A stretch of DNA of 64,000 nt from Leisingera sp. ANG-M1 (GTDB lineage Bacteria > Pseudomonadota > Alphaproteobacteria > Rhodobacterales > Rhodobacteraceae), in the NCBI RefSeq assembly GCF_000813745.1, contig NZ_JWLC01000021.1, positions 1-64,000 of the forward strand, read 5' to 3'. Position numbers and translations under genes: made by a program. Of the stretch, positions 1-8,835 are shown one piece after another. Within the stretch, counting starts at the first letter, position 1. Each line of letters begins with the position of its first letter. The notes under the pieces are model-generated. The model did not search any database. It saw nothing but the letters and a program-made list of their open reading frames with translations, and had not been told where the DNA came from.

Positions 1-1260
1 GCCGATCGCCCGCAGGTACAGCCCGCGGTCATGGGCAAAGTTCTGCACCAGCTCGCCCACCTTCCAGGACGGATCAAACGGCTCGCGCGTCCTGGCATCC
101 TTCATCAGCTCAAAGCCGCAGAACAGCCCGACACCGCGCACTTCAGCGACCAGCGGATGATCCGCCATCGCGTGGCAGCGGCTCAGGAAGCGGTCGCTCA
201 CCTTGCGCACATGGCCGACCAGGTCGATCTCGTCATAGATGTCCAGCGCCTCCAGCGACACCGCGGCGCCCACCGGGTGCCCCGCATAGGTGTAGCCATG
301 GCCAAAGACGCCGACCTCGTCGGAGTTCTTCATCATGTCGGCGTACATGTCGTCCTTGAACATCAGGGCCGAGACCGGAAAGAAGGCCGCAGACAGCGCC
401 TTGGCGCAGGTGACCATGTCGGGCTTCATGCCCCAGGTCTCCGAGCCCCACATATTGCCGGTGCGCCCGAAGCCGCAGACCACCTCATCAGCCAGGAGCT
501 TGATGTCGTACTTGCGCAGCACCGCCTGCATCTCGCGCCAATAGCCCTCCGGCGGCATCAGCGCGCCGCCGCCCGAGATCGCAGGCTCGGCAAAGAAAGC
601 CGCAATCGTCTCCGGGCCTTCCGACAGGATCAGCTCTTCGAACTTCGCCGCCATCCGCGCCGAGAACTCCTCTTCGCTCTCGCCGTCGATGTGGAAGCGG
701 TAGTAGTTCGGCAGCTCGGTGTGCTTGAACTCCGGCAGCGGCAGGCCGAACTTCGCATGCATATGCGGCTGGCCGGACAGCGACACGGTGGCAATGGTGT
801 TGCCGTGATAGCCGCGCACCCGGCCGATCACCTTGCGCCGCTCCGGCTCGCCCTTGGCGGTATTGGTGTACCACAGCAATTTGATCGCGGTGTCATTGGC
901 CTCGGACCCTGAGCACTGGAACATCGCCCGGGTCATTCCGTTCGGCGCCATCGCCGTCAGCCGTTCGCCCAGCTCCGCCACCTTCGGGTGCGAGCGGTTG
1001 TAAAACGTCGGCGCAAACGGCAGCGTGTTCATCTGCCGCATCGCCGCGCTGGCCAGCCGCTCGTTGTGATAGCCCAGGGACACGCAGCCAAGCCCGGAAA
1101 ACCCGTCGATGATCTCACGCCCCTCGCTGTCATAGATGAACACACCCTTGCCATGGGTGATCATCGTCGGCCCGTTTTCCGCATGCTGGCGCAGGTTCGA
1201 CTGCGGATGCACGTGGTGGGCTTTGTCCTGCTCAATCGAGCGTTTGGCGTCGGCGTTCAT
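1..1260 (-). CDS. Class III aminotransferase (PLP-dependent), 3' end beyond the window
   Basis: The visible 420 codons match omega/class III aminotransferases, which move an amino group from an amine or omega-amino acid to a keto acid such as pyruvate. The cofactor signature is present: LLADEVVCGFGRTG around residues 255-268 (Asp258 contacts the PLP ring nitrogen) and the Schiff-base lysine in CAKALSA at about residue 287. The GSEANDTAIKL substrate/phosphate motif is at about 118-128. The ATG at 1260 follows GGAG at good spacing. The C-terminus (roughly 30-50 residues) lies outside the window. The gene is divergent from a LysR gene and near a demethylation operon, so an aminated product of that pathway is a plausible substrate; this is inference. 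Confidence 0.9.
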   Translation of the reverse strand, partial: MNADAKRSIEQDKAHHVHPQSNLRQHAENGPTMITHGKGVFIYDSEGREIIDGFSGLGCVSLGYHNERLASAAMRQMNTLPFAPTFYNRSHPKVAELGERLTAMAPNGMTRAMFQCSGSEANDTAIKLLWYTNTAKGEPERRKVIGRVRGYHGNTIATVSLSGQPHMHAKFGLPLPEFKHTELPNYYRFHIDGESEEEFSARMAAKFEELILSEGPETIAAFFAEPAISGGGALMPPEGYWREMQAVLRKYDIKLLADEVVCGFGRTGNMWGSETWGMKPDMVTCAKALSAAFFPVSALMFKDDMYADMMKNSDEVGVFGHGYTYAGHPVGAAVSLEALDIYDEIDLVGHVRKVSDRFLSRCHAMADHPLVAEVRGVGLFCGFELMKDARTREPFDPSWKVGELVQNFAHDRGLYLRAIG

Positions 1261-1333
1261 ATCTCGCTCCAAAGGAATTCTTCGCGCCCGATTTCACATT
1301 CATCTTGACTGAAACTCAATCTCGAAGTTTTCT

Positions 1334-1358
1334 CACTTTGATGAATCCAATTCAGGCA
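1334..1358. promoter_or_regulatory. Candidate LysR operator between aminotransferase and lysR
   Basis: The 102-bp divergent gap contains TGAATCCAATTCA, a perfect 5-bp inverted repeat with a 3-bp centre. It is preceded by CACTTTGATGAA, which recurs exactly at 8755-8766 upstream of the MttB-type operon. The site probably lies within the lysR promoter region, as expected for autoregulation. Confidence 0.45.
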
Positions 1359-1362
1359 AACC

Positions 1363-2289
1363 ATGAAACCTTTACTCGACCTGCGCCATCTGCAACTGAT
1401 CCAGGCCATCATCCAAACCGGCCGGATCACCGACGCCGCCAAGCTGCTCGGCGTCACACCTTCGGCCCTGTCGCACCGCCTGCGCGAGGCGGAGCGGCGG
1501 CTGGATGTGCCGCTGTTCACACGGATGCACAAGAAGCTGCGCCGCACCCCCGCCGCGGACTATATGGCGGTGGTGGCCGAGCGCGTGCTCTCCGATCTCA
1601 GCCGCGCTGAAGAAGACGTGCGCCGCATGAACGCCAATGTGCAGCACGTGGTGCGGCTGTCGGTGGAGGCTTACAGCAACTACCGCTGGCTGCCGGCCTT
1701 CATCAAGTTTCTTAAGTCCCGCACCGACGGCATCGATCTGCAGATCATGGCGGGCGCCCGCAGCGATCCGCTGACCGGGGTTCTGAACCGCCATCTTGAT
1801 ATCGCAGTAATGTCGGGCACCGTTGCCCAGGCCGGACTGCGCAGCTTGCCGCTGTTTGAAGACCCTCTGCTTTACATCATGCCGCCAAACCACCGGCTGG
1901 CAGACCGGGAGTTTGTCGAAGGCACCGATATCGTCGGCGAGCCCTTCATCACCTACACCAAAGTGCCGGAGCCCGACCGCGAGTTTGCCCTGCTGTTCCG
2001 CCCGACCGACAGCTATCCGAAATGGGCGGCCACGGTGGAGCTTCCCGAAGCGATTGTCGAGTTGGTGGCCTCCGATCTCGGCACCAGCGTGCTGTCGAAC
2101 TGGGCGCTGCAATCAGCGCTCAACGAAGGCAGGATCGTTGGCGCCCGGGTGACCCAGGACGGCATCTCGGTGCCCTGGTGCGCGGCCATCCGGGCTGAAG
2201 ACATGGAAGATGGCGATCCGATCTATCAGGTTGCGCAGTTGCTGTCGGAATGGTGCAGCCTGCCGGATGCAGGGTTCCACATCGTGTAG
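1363..2289 (+). CDS. LysR-family transcriptional regulator
   Basis: A 308-residue LysR protein. The N-terminal winged helix-turn-helix (residues about 5-65) carries the family pattern RITDAAKLLGVTPSALSHRLREAE. The rest is a periplasmic-binding-like effector domain (residues about 95-300), and the overall look is MetR-like. It is divergent from the aminotransferase, 102 bp away, which is the classic LysR arrangement. Related sequence motifs occur upstream of the demethylase operon (8755-8779) and the oxygenase/ABC operon (14961-14972), so it may control the whole 1-14780 island. The effector is unknown. Confidence 0.92.
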   Translation: MKPLLDLRHLQLIQAIIQTGRITDAAKLLGVTPSALSHRLREAERRLDVPLFTRMHKKLRRTPAADYMAVVAERVLSDLSRAEEDVRRMNANVQHVVRLSVEAYSNYRWLPAFIKFLKSRTDGIDLQIMAGARSDPLTGVLNRHLDIAVMSGTVAQAGLRSLPLFEDPLLYIMPPNHRLADREFVEGTDIVGEPFITYTKVPEPDREFALLFRPTDSYPKWAATVELPEAIVELVASDLGTSVLSNWALQSALNEGRIVGARVTQDGISVPWCAAIRAEDMEDGDPIYQVAQLLSEWCSLPDAGFHIV

Positions 2290-2294
2290 CGGGA

Positions 2295-2316
2295 AAGGGC
2301 GGCTAAAGCCGCCCTT
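2295..2316. terminator. Bidirectional hairpin between convergent genes
   Basis: AAGGGCGGC, loop TAAA, then GCCGCCCTT form a perfect 9-bp stem directly after the lysR stop and before the convergent dehydrogenase stop. The flanking A and T bases make it usable in both directions. Confidence 0.75.
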
Positions 2317-2328
2317 CCGATGCGCGGG

Positions 2329-4743
2329 TCAGCTGCGGGCCCGTGCCATTGCCGGATCGTAAAGGGGCCGGGTGCTGGCCGTTGCTTTGACTGCGCGGCC
2401 GTTCACCATCACCTCATAGCCGCTGTCTGCCAGATCTTTCAGGGTCATGCCCTCTTCCTTGGCCACATAGCCCAGGCCGACGGCACTGCCGGCGGTCCAG
2501 CCATAAGACGCCGAGGTCAGCCGCCCGACGATCCTGCCATCACGCAGAACCGGCTCTTTGCCAAAGATCAGCGCTTCGGGGTCTTCCAGCTTGAAACTCA
2601 GCAGGCGGCTGGCGGTTCCTTCCGCCCGCTTGGCCTCGATCGCGGCCTTGCCGGTGAACTCGGTTGCAAAGTCGCAGGCAAAGACCAGGCCGCTTTCCAC
2701 TGGGCTGTCATGCGGGCCGATGTCATGGCCCCAGTGGCGGAAGCCCTTCTCGATCCGGCAGCTGTCCACCGCCATGCCGCCGCAAAGCCGCGGGGCGCCT
2801 TCGGCTGTCATGACAGCTTCGAATACCGCTTGCGCAAATTCGGCCGGAACATGCAGCTCCCAGCCCAGCTCGCCCACATAGGTGATCCGCTGCGCGCGGA
2901 CCGGGCAGTGGCCCAGATGCAAGTTCTGGAAACTGCCGAAGGGGAAGGCCTCATTCGACAGATCAGCGCCGGTCAAACCTTGCAGGAACGTCCGAGAGCG
3001 CGGCCCCATGACGGCCAGGGTTGCCTCGGACGCGGTCACATTGACCACGCTGACGCCGGAGCCTTCCAGCTGGGTTTTCAGCCAGCTTTCGGTCTGCGGC
3101 TCGGCCCCCGCCGAGGCCATCACCATGAACCGGGTACCCGAGAGCCGCGCCACGGTGACATCCGCCTCGATCCCGCCCTGTTCGTTAAACATATGGGTAT
3201 AGACCAGCGCGCCTGGTTCCACCGCCATATTGGCACCGCAGAGGAGCTGCATCTGCGCTTCGGCCCCCTGCCCGTCAACAATGAACCGGCCAAAGGTCAG
3301 GTCGATCATGCCGAGATCGTTGCGCAAGGCCTCATGTTCGGCTTTCCAGTCGTCAAACCAGGGCTCGCGGCCAAAGCCGTCGGTCATCTCGCGGCCATAG
3401 TACAAGGGTCGCTCCCAGCCGTTGGCGCTGCCGAACTGAGCACCCGCCGCCTTCAGATGGCCGTAGTACGGCGTCCGCCGCAGCCCCCGCGCCTCGGTCT
3501 TGCGCAAATAGGGCCAGTGCATCGCATAGGCATGGCCCAGCGTTTCCGCCGCCTTAGTTGCGGTGTAGCTGCGCGCATTCAGCGCCGGCACGATACGGCG
3601 TGCATCCACATCGGTCAGATCCATGGTCATATGCCCGGCCATGATCCACTCGGCCAGCGCCTTGCCCGCGCCGGGCCCGTTCTGGATGCCGGTCGAGTTG
3701 AAGCCGGCAGCCACCCACAGGCCCTTCACTTCCGTGACCGGCCCCAGGTAGTGCTTGGCGTCCGGGGTAAAACACTCCGGCCCGTTGAAGAACTTGCGGA
3801 TGCCAGACTCCGCCAGCGCCGGAACCCGCTCCATCGCCGCTTCCAGCACCGGGTAGAGGTGTTCCTCGTCGCAGGGCAGCTCGTCGAACTCGAAAGCCTC
3901 CGGCAACCCGCCCTCAGGCAGCCAGGGGGTGGCGTTGGGCTCGGAGCAGCCGATCAGCAGCTTGCCGGCATCTTCCTTGTAATAGGCGTATTCATCCATC
4001 ACCCGCAGCACCGGCAGGTCGCCGGTGACGCCCTCGATGGGATCGGTCACCACATAGTAGTGGTTGGTGTAATGCAGCGGCACCTGCACGCCGTGGCTCA
4101 GGCCGAATTCGCGCGCCCACATGCCGGTGGCGTTGACCACATGTTCCGCCCGCACCAGCCCTTGCGCCGTTTCCACGCCAATGGCCCGGCCGCCCTCGAT
4201 CACCACACGCTCGACCTTGGTGTCCTCAAAGATCTGCGCGCCATTTGTCCGCGCGCCCTTGGCCAGCGCCATGGTGGTGTCGATCGGGTTGGTATAGCCG
4301 TCACCGGGGAACCAGAAGGCGCCCTTGGCATCATGAGCGGAGAGCAGCGGCCAGCGCTCCAGCGCCTCGGCCACGCTGATCTCTTCCGCGCGGATACCGC
4401 AGCCGTGGGCATAATCCACCTTGCGCCGCAGTTCCTCCATCCGCGCATCCGTCAGCGCCAGCGTCATTGAGCCGTTGCGCTTGAAACCGGTGTTCTGGCC
4501 GGTCTCGTCTTCCAGGCTCTCCATCAGGTCAAGGCCGTATTTGGCCAGCGCCGTCATCACCGGCACGCCCTGGGTTTCACTGACCAGCCCGGCGGCGTGC
4601 CAGGTTGTTCCGCTCGTCAGTTTCTTGCGCTCAAACAGCGCCACCGACCACCCCGCTTTCGCGAGGTGGTAAGCCGTTGCACAGCCAACGATGCCGCCGC
4701 CGACGATGGCGACCTGCACGTCCTGGGGAAGGGATTTTGCCAT
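2329..4743 (-). CDS. FAD-dependent oxidoreductase/GcvT fusion (dimethylglycine/sarcosine dehydrogenase-like), copy 2
   Basis: 804 residues, the usual length of dimethylglycine or sarcosine dehydrogenases. The N-terminal half is a DAO-type FAD domain with a GGGIVGCATAYHL dinucleotide motif (about 12-24) and TSGTTWHAAG. The His of the latter aligns with the histidine that carries covalent FAD in mitochondrial dimethylglycine dehydrogenase. The C-terminal half (about 430-800) is a folate-binding GcvT domain that would capture the released one-carbon unit as methylene-tetrahydrofolate. The start lies 4 nt after the stop of an 805-residue paralogue, so the two are co-transcribed. The exact N-methyl substrate cannot be read from sequence. 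Confidence 0.9.
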   Translation of the reverse strand: MAKSLPQDVQVAIVGGGIVGCATAYHLAKAGWSVALFERKKLTSGTTWHAAGLVSETQGVPVMTALAKYGLDLMESLEDETGQNTGFKRNGSMTLALTDARMEELRRKVDYAHGCGIRAEEISVAEALERWPLLSAHDAKGAFWFPGDGYTNPIDTTMALAKGARTNGAQIFEDTKVERVVIEGGRAIGVETAQGLVRAEHVVNATGMWAREFGLSHGVQVPLHYTNHYYVVTDPIEGVTGDLPVLRVMDEYAYYKEDAGKLLIGCSEPNATPWLPEGGLPEAFEFDELPCDEEHLYPVLEAAMERVPALAESGIRKFFNGPECFTPDAKHYLGPVTEVKGLWVAAGFNSTGIQNGPGAGKALAEWIMAGHMTMDLTDVDARRIVPALNARSYTATKAAETLGHAYAMHWPYLRKTEARGLRRTPYYGHLKAAGAQFGSANGWERPLYYGREMTDGFGREPWFDDWKAEHEALRNDLGMIDLTFGRFIVDGQGAEAQMQLLCGANMAVEPGALVYTHMFNEQGGIEADVTVARLSGTRFMVMASAGAEPQTESWLKTQLEGSGVSVVNVTASEATLAVMGPRSRTFLQGLTGADLSNEAFPFGSFQNLHLGHCPVRAQRITYVGELGWELHVPAEFAQAVFEAVMTAEGAPRLCGGMAVDSCRIEKGFRHWGHDIGPHDSPVESGLVFACDFATEFTGKAAIEAKRAEGTASRLLSFKLEDPEALIFGKEPVLRDGRIVGRLTSASYGWTAGSAVGLGYVAKEEGMTLKDLADSGYEVMVNGRAVKATASTRPLYDPAMARARS

Positions 4744-4747
4744 GTCC

Positions 4748-7165
4748 TTAGCCCCGCAGCCGGTCGTTTTCAGGATCGTAGAACGGCACCGTGGCGACAG
4801 TAGCCTTCACCGGTTGGCCCAGAACTTCGATGTCAAAGACATCGCCCGGCTGCGCCTCGACCGTCAGATATCCCAGGGCAATTCGTTTATCGATCCGGAA
4901 CCCGGTGCCGCCCGAGCTGACATAGCCCACCGGCTTGCCATCGCGGCAGATTGGATCGGAAGACAGCGCATCCGCGCCATGACCTTCCAGCACAAAGGCG
5001 GTGAAGTGGTAGTCCTTGGGCTGCTCTGCTTGGCGCAGAAACGCATCGCGGCCAACAAAGCTGTCTTTCTTCTTGCTGACGAACCGGTCAAGCCCCGCAT
5101 CAAAGGCGGTGTATTCGATGCCGAAGTCCGCCCCCCAGCCGTGATAGCCCTTTTCGATCCGCATCGCGTTCAGCGCGTAAGAGCCGAACTCCACTATGCC
5201 TTTGTCCGCGCCCTGCTCCAGGATAGCGCTGTAGACCGCCACCAGATCGGATGAGCGCATATGCAGCTCCCAGCCCAGCTCGCCCACATAAGAGACCCGC
5301 AGCGCAATCACCGGCGCGCCGGCAATGGTGATCTCGCGCACCGACATCCAGGGTGCTGCCTCTTTCGACAGATCGTCTTCTGTCAGCGGCTGCAAAACAT
5401 CACGGGACTTCGGCCCCATCACCATCAGCGCCGCATCAAAAGCCGAGCCGCGGCGCAGGCTCACGCCCTCTTCCGGCAGGAATTGCGACATCCAATCGTG
5501 GTCGCGCTGATCCGCCAGGGTCGGGCCGCACAAGAGGTATTTGTTCTCCTCCAGCCGGGCGATGGTGGCTTCGGACCAGACCTTTCCCTTGGGCGTCAGC
5601 ATATAGCTGAGCTTGACCCGGCCCACCGAGGGCATCGCGCCGCAGAACACATGATTCAGGAACTCGGTTGCCTTGGGGCCTTCGACCTCGTAGCGGGTGA
5701 AGCCGCCGTGATCCATCACGCCGACATTGTCGCGCACGCCTTCGCATTCGGCTTTTACCGCATCGTGCCAGGCTTCGTGATGGAAGCTCAGCTCGCCATC
5801 GTCCTTGACCGCATCGGTTTCAAACCAGAACGCCCGCTCCCAGCCGGCCACCTGGCCGAACACTGCGCCCTTCGATTTCAGCGTATCGTAGAGCGGCGTT
5901 GTCTGCACCGGACGCCCGGCTTTCCACAGACGGTGCGGATAGGGGATTGCATACTGGTTCTCATAAAGCTCGCTGGAGCGTTTGACGGTGTAATCAAACG
6001 TCGCCCATTCTTCGCCAAAGCGGCGCGGATCCCAGAACGACATGTCCCACTCGGTCTCGCCTTCGGTGATCCATTCGGTCAGGGTTTTTGCTGCCGCTGC
6101 CGAATGGGTGATCCCCACCGGGAAGCAGCAGGCGTGGTAGAAGTTCGGCAGGCCGAAGGCCGGGCCACACAAGGGGGCGCCGTCGGGGCTGTAAGGGATC
6201 GGGCCGTTCACAAAGCGGCTGACGCCGGCCTCGCCCAGCAGCGGCACATGCTCAAGCGCTGCTTCCAGGATCTCGGCAATGTCGTCCACACTGTCGGGAT
6301 AGAGCTGGTTTGCAAAGCAGTCCGGCATTCCGTCCAGCCAGGCCGGGCGGCCTTCATGGCCGTAGGAGCCCAGCAGCAGCCCGTTCCGCTCGCGGCGCAG
6401 ATAGTACATGATGTCCGGGTCACGGACGAGCGGGAAGTTCTCAGGGTTCGCTTCCAGCTCGGGCAGGCTGTCGGTGACCAGATACTGGTGCTCCAGTGTG
6501 ACGACGGGCAGTTTCTGGCCGACCATCTCACCCACGACACGGCCATAGTAGCCGCCTGCGTTGATCACGATGTCACAGATCACATTGCCCTTGTCAGTCA
6601 CAACTTCCCATTCGCCCGACGGGCGGCGGTTGATGCCGGTGACCTGGGTAAAGCGCGCAATCTCTGCGCCCAGATCGCGGGACCCCTTGGCCAGCGCCTG
6701 GGTCAGCTGCGAGGGGTCCACATCGCCCTCGTAAGGGTCGAGAATACCGCCGATAATGCTGTCGCCCGAGCTGAAGTAGGGATGCATACCGTCCATTTCA
6801 GACGGGGTCAGCATCGCCATGTCATAGCCCAGCCCCTTGGAGATCCCTACCAGGTGCTGGAACAGGTCCATCCGCTCCTGCGTATGCGCAGGCCAGAAGG
6901 CGCCGGTGTGGCGGTAGGTGATCGGGTAATCCACCTCCTCCGCCAGATCCTTGTAGAGCCGCCAGGCGTAGTTGCCCGCGCGCATGCCGCCCCAGCTGTT
7001 GGCATAGGTCGGAATATTGCCCGCCGCATGCCAGGTCGAGCCCGAGGTGAGCTCGTTCTTCTCGATCAGGAGCGTATCGGTCACGCCTGCCTTGGCCAGG
7101 TGGTAAAGGGTCGAGACGCCAACGGCGCCGCCCCCGATAATGACAACTTTGGCTTGAGTTTTCAT
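4748..7165 (-). CDS. FAD-dependent oxidoreductase/GcvT fusion (dimethylglycine/sarcosine dehydrogenase-like), copy 1
   Basis: 805 residues with the same architecture as its downstream neighbour: an FAD domain with IGGGAVGVSTLYHLA (about 10-24) and the covalent-flavin type motif TSGSTWHAAGN (about 41-51), then a GcvT/folate domain. The two proteins are clearly diverged paralogues, not a recent copy. It sits 4 nt downstream of an MttB-family methyltransferase. A reasonable model is stepwise oxidative demethylation: MttB removes one methyl from a quaternary amine, and the two dehydrogenases remove the next ones, passing them to folate. This order is inferred from operon order only. Confidence 0.9.
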   Translation of the reverse strand: MKTQAKVVIIGGGAVGVSTLYHLAKAGVTDTLLIEKNELTSGSTWHAAGNIPTYANSWGGMRAGNYAWRLYKDLAEEVDYPITYRHTGAFWPAHTQERMDLFQHLVGISKGLGYDMAMLTPSEMDGMHPYFSSGDSIIGGILDPYEGDVDPSQLTQALAKGSRDLGAEIARFTQVTGINRRPSGEWEVVTDKGNVICDIVINAGGYYGRVVGEMVGQKLPVVTLEHQYLVTDSLPELEANPENFPLVRDPDIMYYLRRERNGLLLGSYGHEGRPAWLDGMPDCFANQLYPDSVDDIAEILEAALEHVPLLGEAGVSRFVNGPIPYSPDGAPLCGPAFGLPNFYHACCFPVGITHSAAAAKTLTEWITEGETEWDMSFWDPRRFGEEWATFDYTVKRSSELYENQYAIPYPHRLWKAGRPVQTTPLYDTLKSKGAVFGQVAGWERAFWFETDAVKDDGELSFHHEAWHDAVKAECEGVRDNVGVMDHGGFTRYEVEGPKATEFLNHVFCGAMPSVGRVKLSYMLTPKGKVWSEATIARLEENKYLLCGPTLADQRDHDWMSQFLPEEGVSLRRGSAFDAALMVMGPKSRDVLQPLTEDDLSKEAAPWMSVREITIAGAPVIALRVSYVGELGWELHMRSSDLVAVYSAILEQGADKGIVEFGSYALNAMRIEKGYHGWGADFGIEYTAFDAGLDRFVSKKKDSFVGRDAFLRQAEQPKDYHFTAFVLEGHGADALSSDPICRDGKPVGYVSSGGTGFRIDKRIALGYLTVEAQPGDVFDIEVLGQPVKATVATVPFYDPENDRLRG

Positions 7166-7169
7166 GGTC

Positions 7170-8678
7170 TTATACTTTCAGAAGCTCGGGCAGATGAATC
7201 GGCAGGCGGGCGCGGATCGCGGCCTCGGCTGCCGCAGGCAGATGGTCCGGCGCGGGCATGGCTTCGATCTCAGCCACCCGGGCCAGCGCCCGGTCCCAAA
7301 CCGTCAGCGCGCCGCTGTCCAGCCAGTCGTTCACGCTTTGGCGGTCGCCAAGTTTGGGATAGACATATTCCTTGGTCATCAGGTCCAGGGTCTGCCCGGT
7401 ACCCAGGAAATGCCCCTCGCCAGTCACCACCTGCTCGATCATGTCGAGATCGATGGCGCCGTCGAACATCTCCACCCCGCGCACCGAGCGCAGGATCGCG
7501 CCGCACATGTCGTTGTCGATCACCAGCGCCTCTTTGCTGGCCGCCATGATCGAGCCGAGCATGCCAACGCTGAGGTTGATCATATCCGCCCCGCCCTGCG
7601 CCGCCAGCGCGATGGTGTAGCCTTTCTCATAGCCCGACTGTGCGTCCGCGGTCTTGGCATCGGTCATGCCGGCCGAAACGGTAGACGGCAGGCCGAGGTT
7701 CAGCAGCAGCTGCGCGGCGGCGGCATTGGCTACCGCCGCTTCGCCCGAGCCGCCGGTCATCGCGCCGGTGCGCAGGTCCGAGATGAACGGCAGGAAGGCC
7801 AGGATGCAGGGGAAGCCTGGCTGCATCATGTTGACCAGCACCAGCCCCGCCAGCGATTCCGCCAGGCCCTGCGCCAAAGCACCGGCCAAAGCCGCCGGGC
7901 TGGTCGCACCTGCCTGCGCCGCCGAACAGATCTGCAGCGGCATCCCCAGGCGCACGCACTCCCGCATCACGCCGCAGGCTTCTTCGGCCAGGGTCAAGGG
8001 CGGCACCACGTGGCAGATTGAGGCAAAGCAGAACGGCTGCGCCTTGAACGCCCCCTCGCCGCCCAGGGCCTGGTCGAACATTTCGATTACCGGTGCCACA
8101 TTATCCGGTTCAAAGAAGCTGGTGCCGATCGGCTTTGAAGTTGCCTTCATCGCCGCAAAGGCGGTGTTGATGTCCAGCGTCAGCGGAACCTCAAGATCGC
8201 GCGCCACAACCGGACGCAGGCTGTAATGGATGCTGTCGCAGGCATCGACAATGCGCATCAGTCCGTAAAGATCCTGCAGCGTCGAATCGCGGAACGTCTG
8301 GGTTGCCGCATCCAGCACCTGCACCGCGGCGCCGCCGGTGCCGATATGCACCCGGCCGCCGCCAACCTCGATCCCCCGGTCGCGTTTGAAACCCGGCAGT
8401 TCGACCCGCTTGCAGGCCTTGGCAATCATATCCTCGACCAAGCTGCGCGGGAAGGTGATCCGCCCGTCCGCCCGTGCCACCGCCCCGTTGGCCAAGGCGA
8501 GTTCGCGAATGTCTTCAGGAGCTTGCGACACACCGATCCGTTTCAGGATCTCAAAAGCCGTGTCGGTGATATACGCAAGCTTGCTGTCATCCAGCGGCAT
8601 AAAGCGGCCGCCCGCAGGCGGTTGGGTCAGCTGTGGCGCAGAGGCGCTAGTGCCCCGTTTAGATCGTGTTCGCCGCAT
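7170..8678 (-). CDS. MttB-family (non-pyrrolysine) methyltransferase
   Basis: A 502-residue member of the trimethylamine methyltransferase superfamily, recognisable by the glycine-rich barrel strands (for example GSGEAAVANAAAAQL and LNLGLPSTVSAGMTDAKTADAQSGYEK). There is no in-frame amber codon, so it is of the non-pyrrolysine type; characterised members such as MtgB demethylate glycine betaine or related quaternary amines to a corrinoid protein. No corrinoid protein gene is visible nearby, so the methyl acceptor is open. The ATG at 8678 follows GAGG with 8-nt spacing. It is the first gene of a three-gene operon with the two FAD/GcvT fusions. Confidence 0.9.
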   Translation of the reverse strand: MRRTRSKRGTSASAPQLTQPPAGGRFMPLDDSKLAYITDTAFEILKRIGVSQAPEDIRELALANGAVARADGRITFPRSLVEDMIAKACKRVELPGFKRDRGIEVGGGRVHIGTGGAAVQVLDAATQTFRDSTLQDLYGLMRIVDACDSIHYSLRPVVARDLEVPLTLDINTAFAAMKATSKPIGTSFFEPDNVAPVIEMFDQALGGEGAFKAQPFCFASICHVVPPLTLAEEACGVMRECVRLGMPLQICSAAQAGATSPAALAGALAQGLAESLAGLVLVNMMQPGFPCILAFLPFISDLRTGAMTGGSGEAAVANAAAAQLLLNLGLPSTVSAGMTDAKTADAQSGYEKGYTIALAAQGGADMINLSVGMLGSIMAASKEALVIDNDMCGAILRSVRGVEMFDGAIDLDMIEQVVTGEGHFLGTGQTLDLMTKEYVYPKLGDRQSVNDWLDSGALTVWDRALARVAEIEAMPAPDHLPAAAEAAIRARLPIHLPELLKV

Positions 8679-8754
8679 TTGCGCATCCTCATTGGTGTTT
8701 GTCTTGGCGGCATCTTAAAAACACAGAAGTGTTAGCTCAATTCCATTATTTGCA

Positions 8755-8779
8755 CACTTTGATGAACGAAATTCACTCA
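8755..8779. promoter_or_regulatory. Candidate regulator site upstream of the MttB-type operon
   Basis: The gap upstream of the operon holds CACTTTGATGAA directly followed by CGAAATTCACTCA. The first part is repeated exactly before the LysR gene (1334-1345). The last twelve bases, GAAATTCACTCA, are repeated exactly at 14961-14972 before the oxygenase/ABC operon. Confidence 0.5.
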
Positions 8780-8794
8780 AAGATCTGCGAGTCG

Positions 8795-8822
8795 CCTCAG
8801 CCGCAATATCCTGCGGCTGAGG
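8795..8822 (-). terminator. GC hairpin at the end of the ABC transporter operon
   Basis: CCTCAGCCGC and GCGGCTGAGG form a perfect 10-bp stem with an 8-nt loop, 14 nt beyond the ATPase stop codon on the minus strand. There is no long T tract, so it may be a transcript-stabilising end rather than a strong intrinsic terminator. Confidence 0.65.
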
Positions 8823-8835
8823 AAAGCAAGAGGCC

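Noticed and set aside
2320-4470. Long plus-strand open frame opposite the FAD/GcvT gene
   Set aside because: It is the antisense shadow of the high-GC gene at 2329-4743; its protein is low-complexity His/Arg/Gly-rich and matches no family. The same holds for 5261-7549, 17299-18786, 47759-50321 and others.
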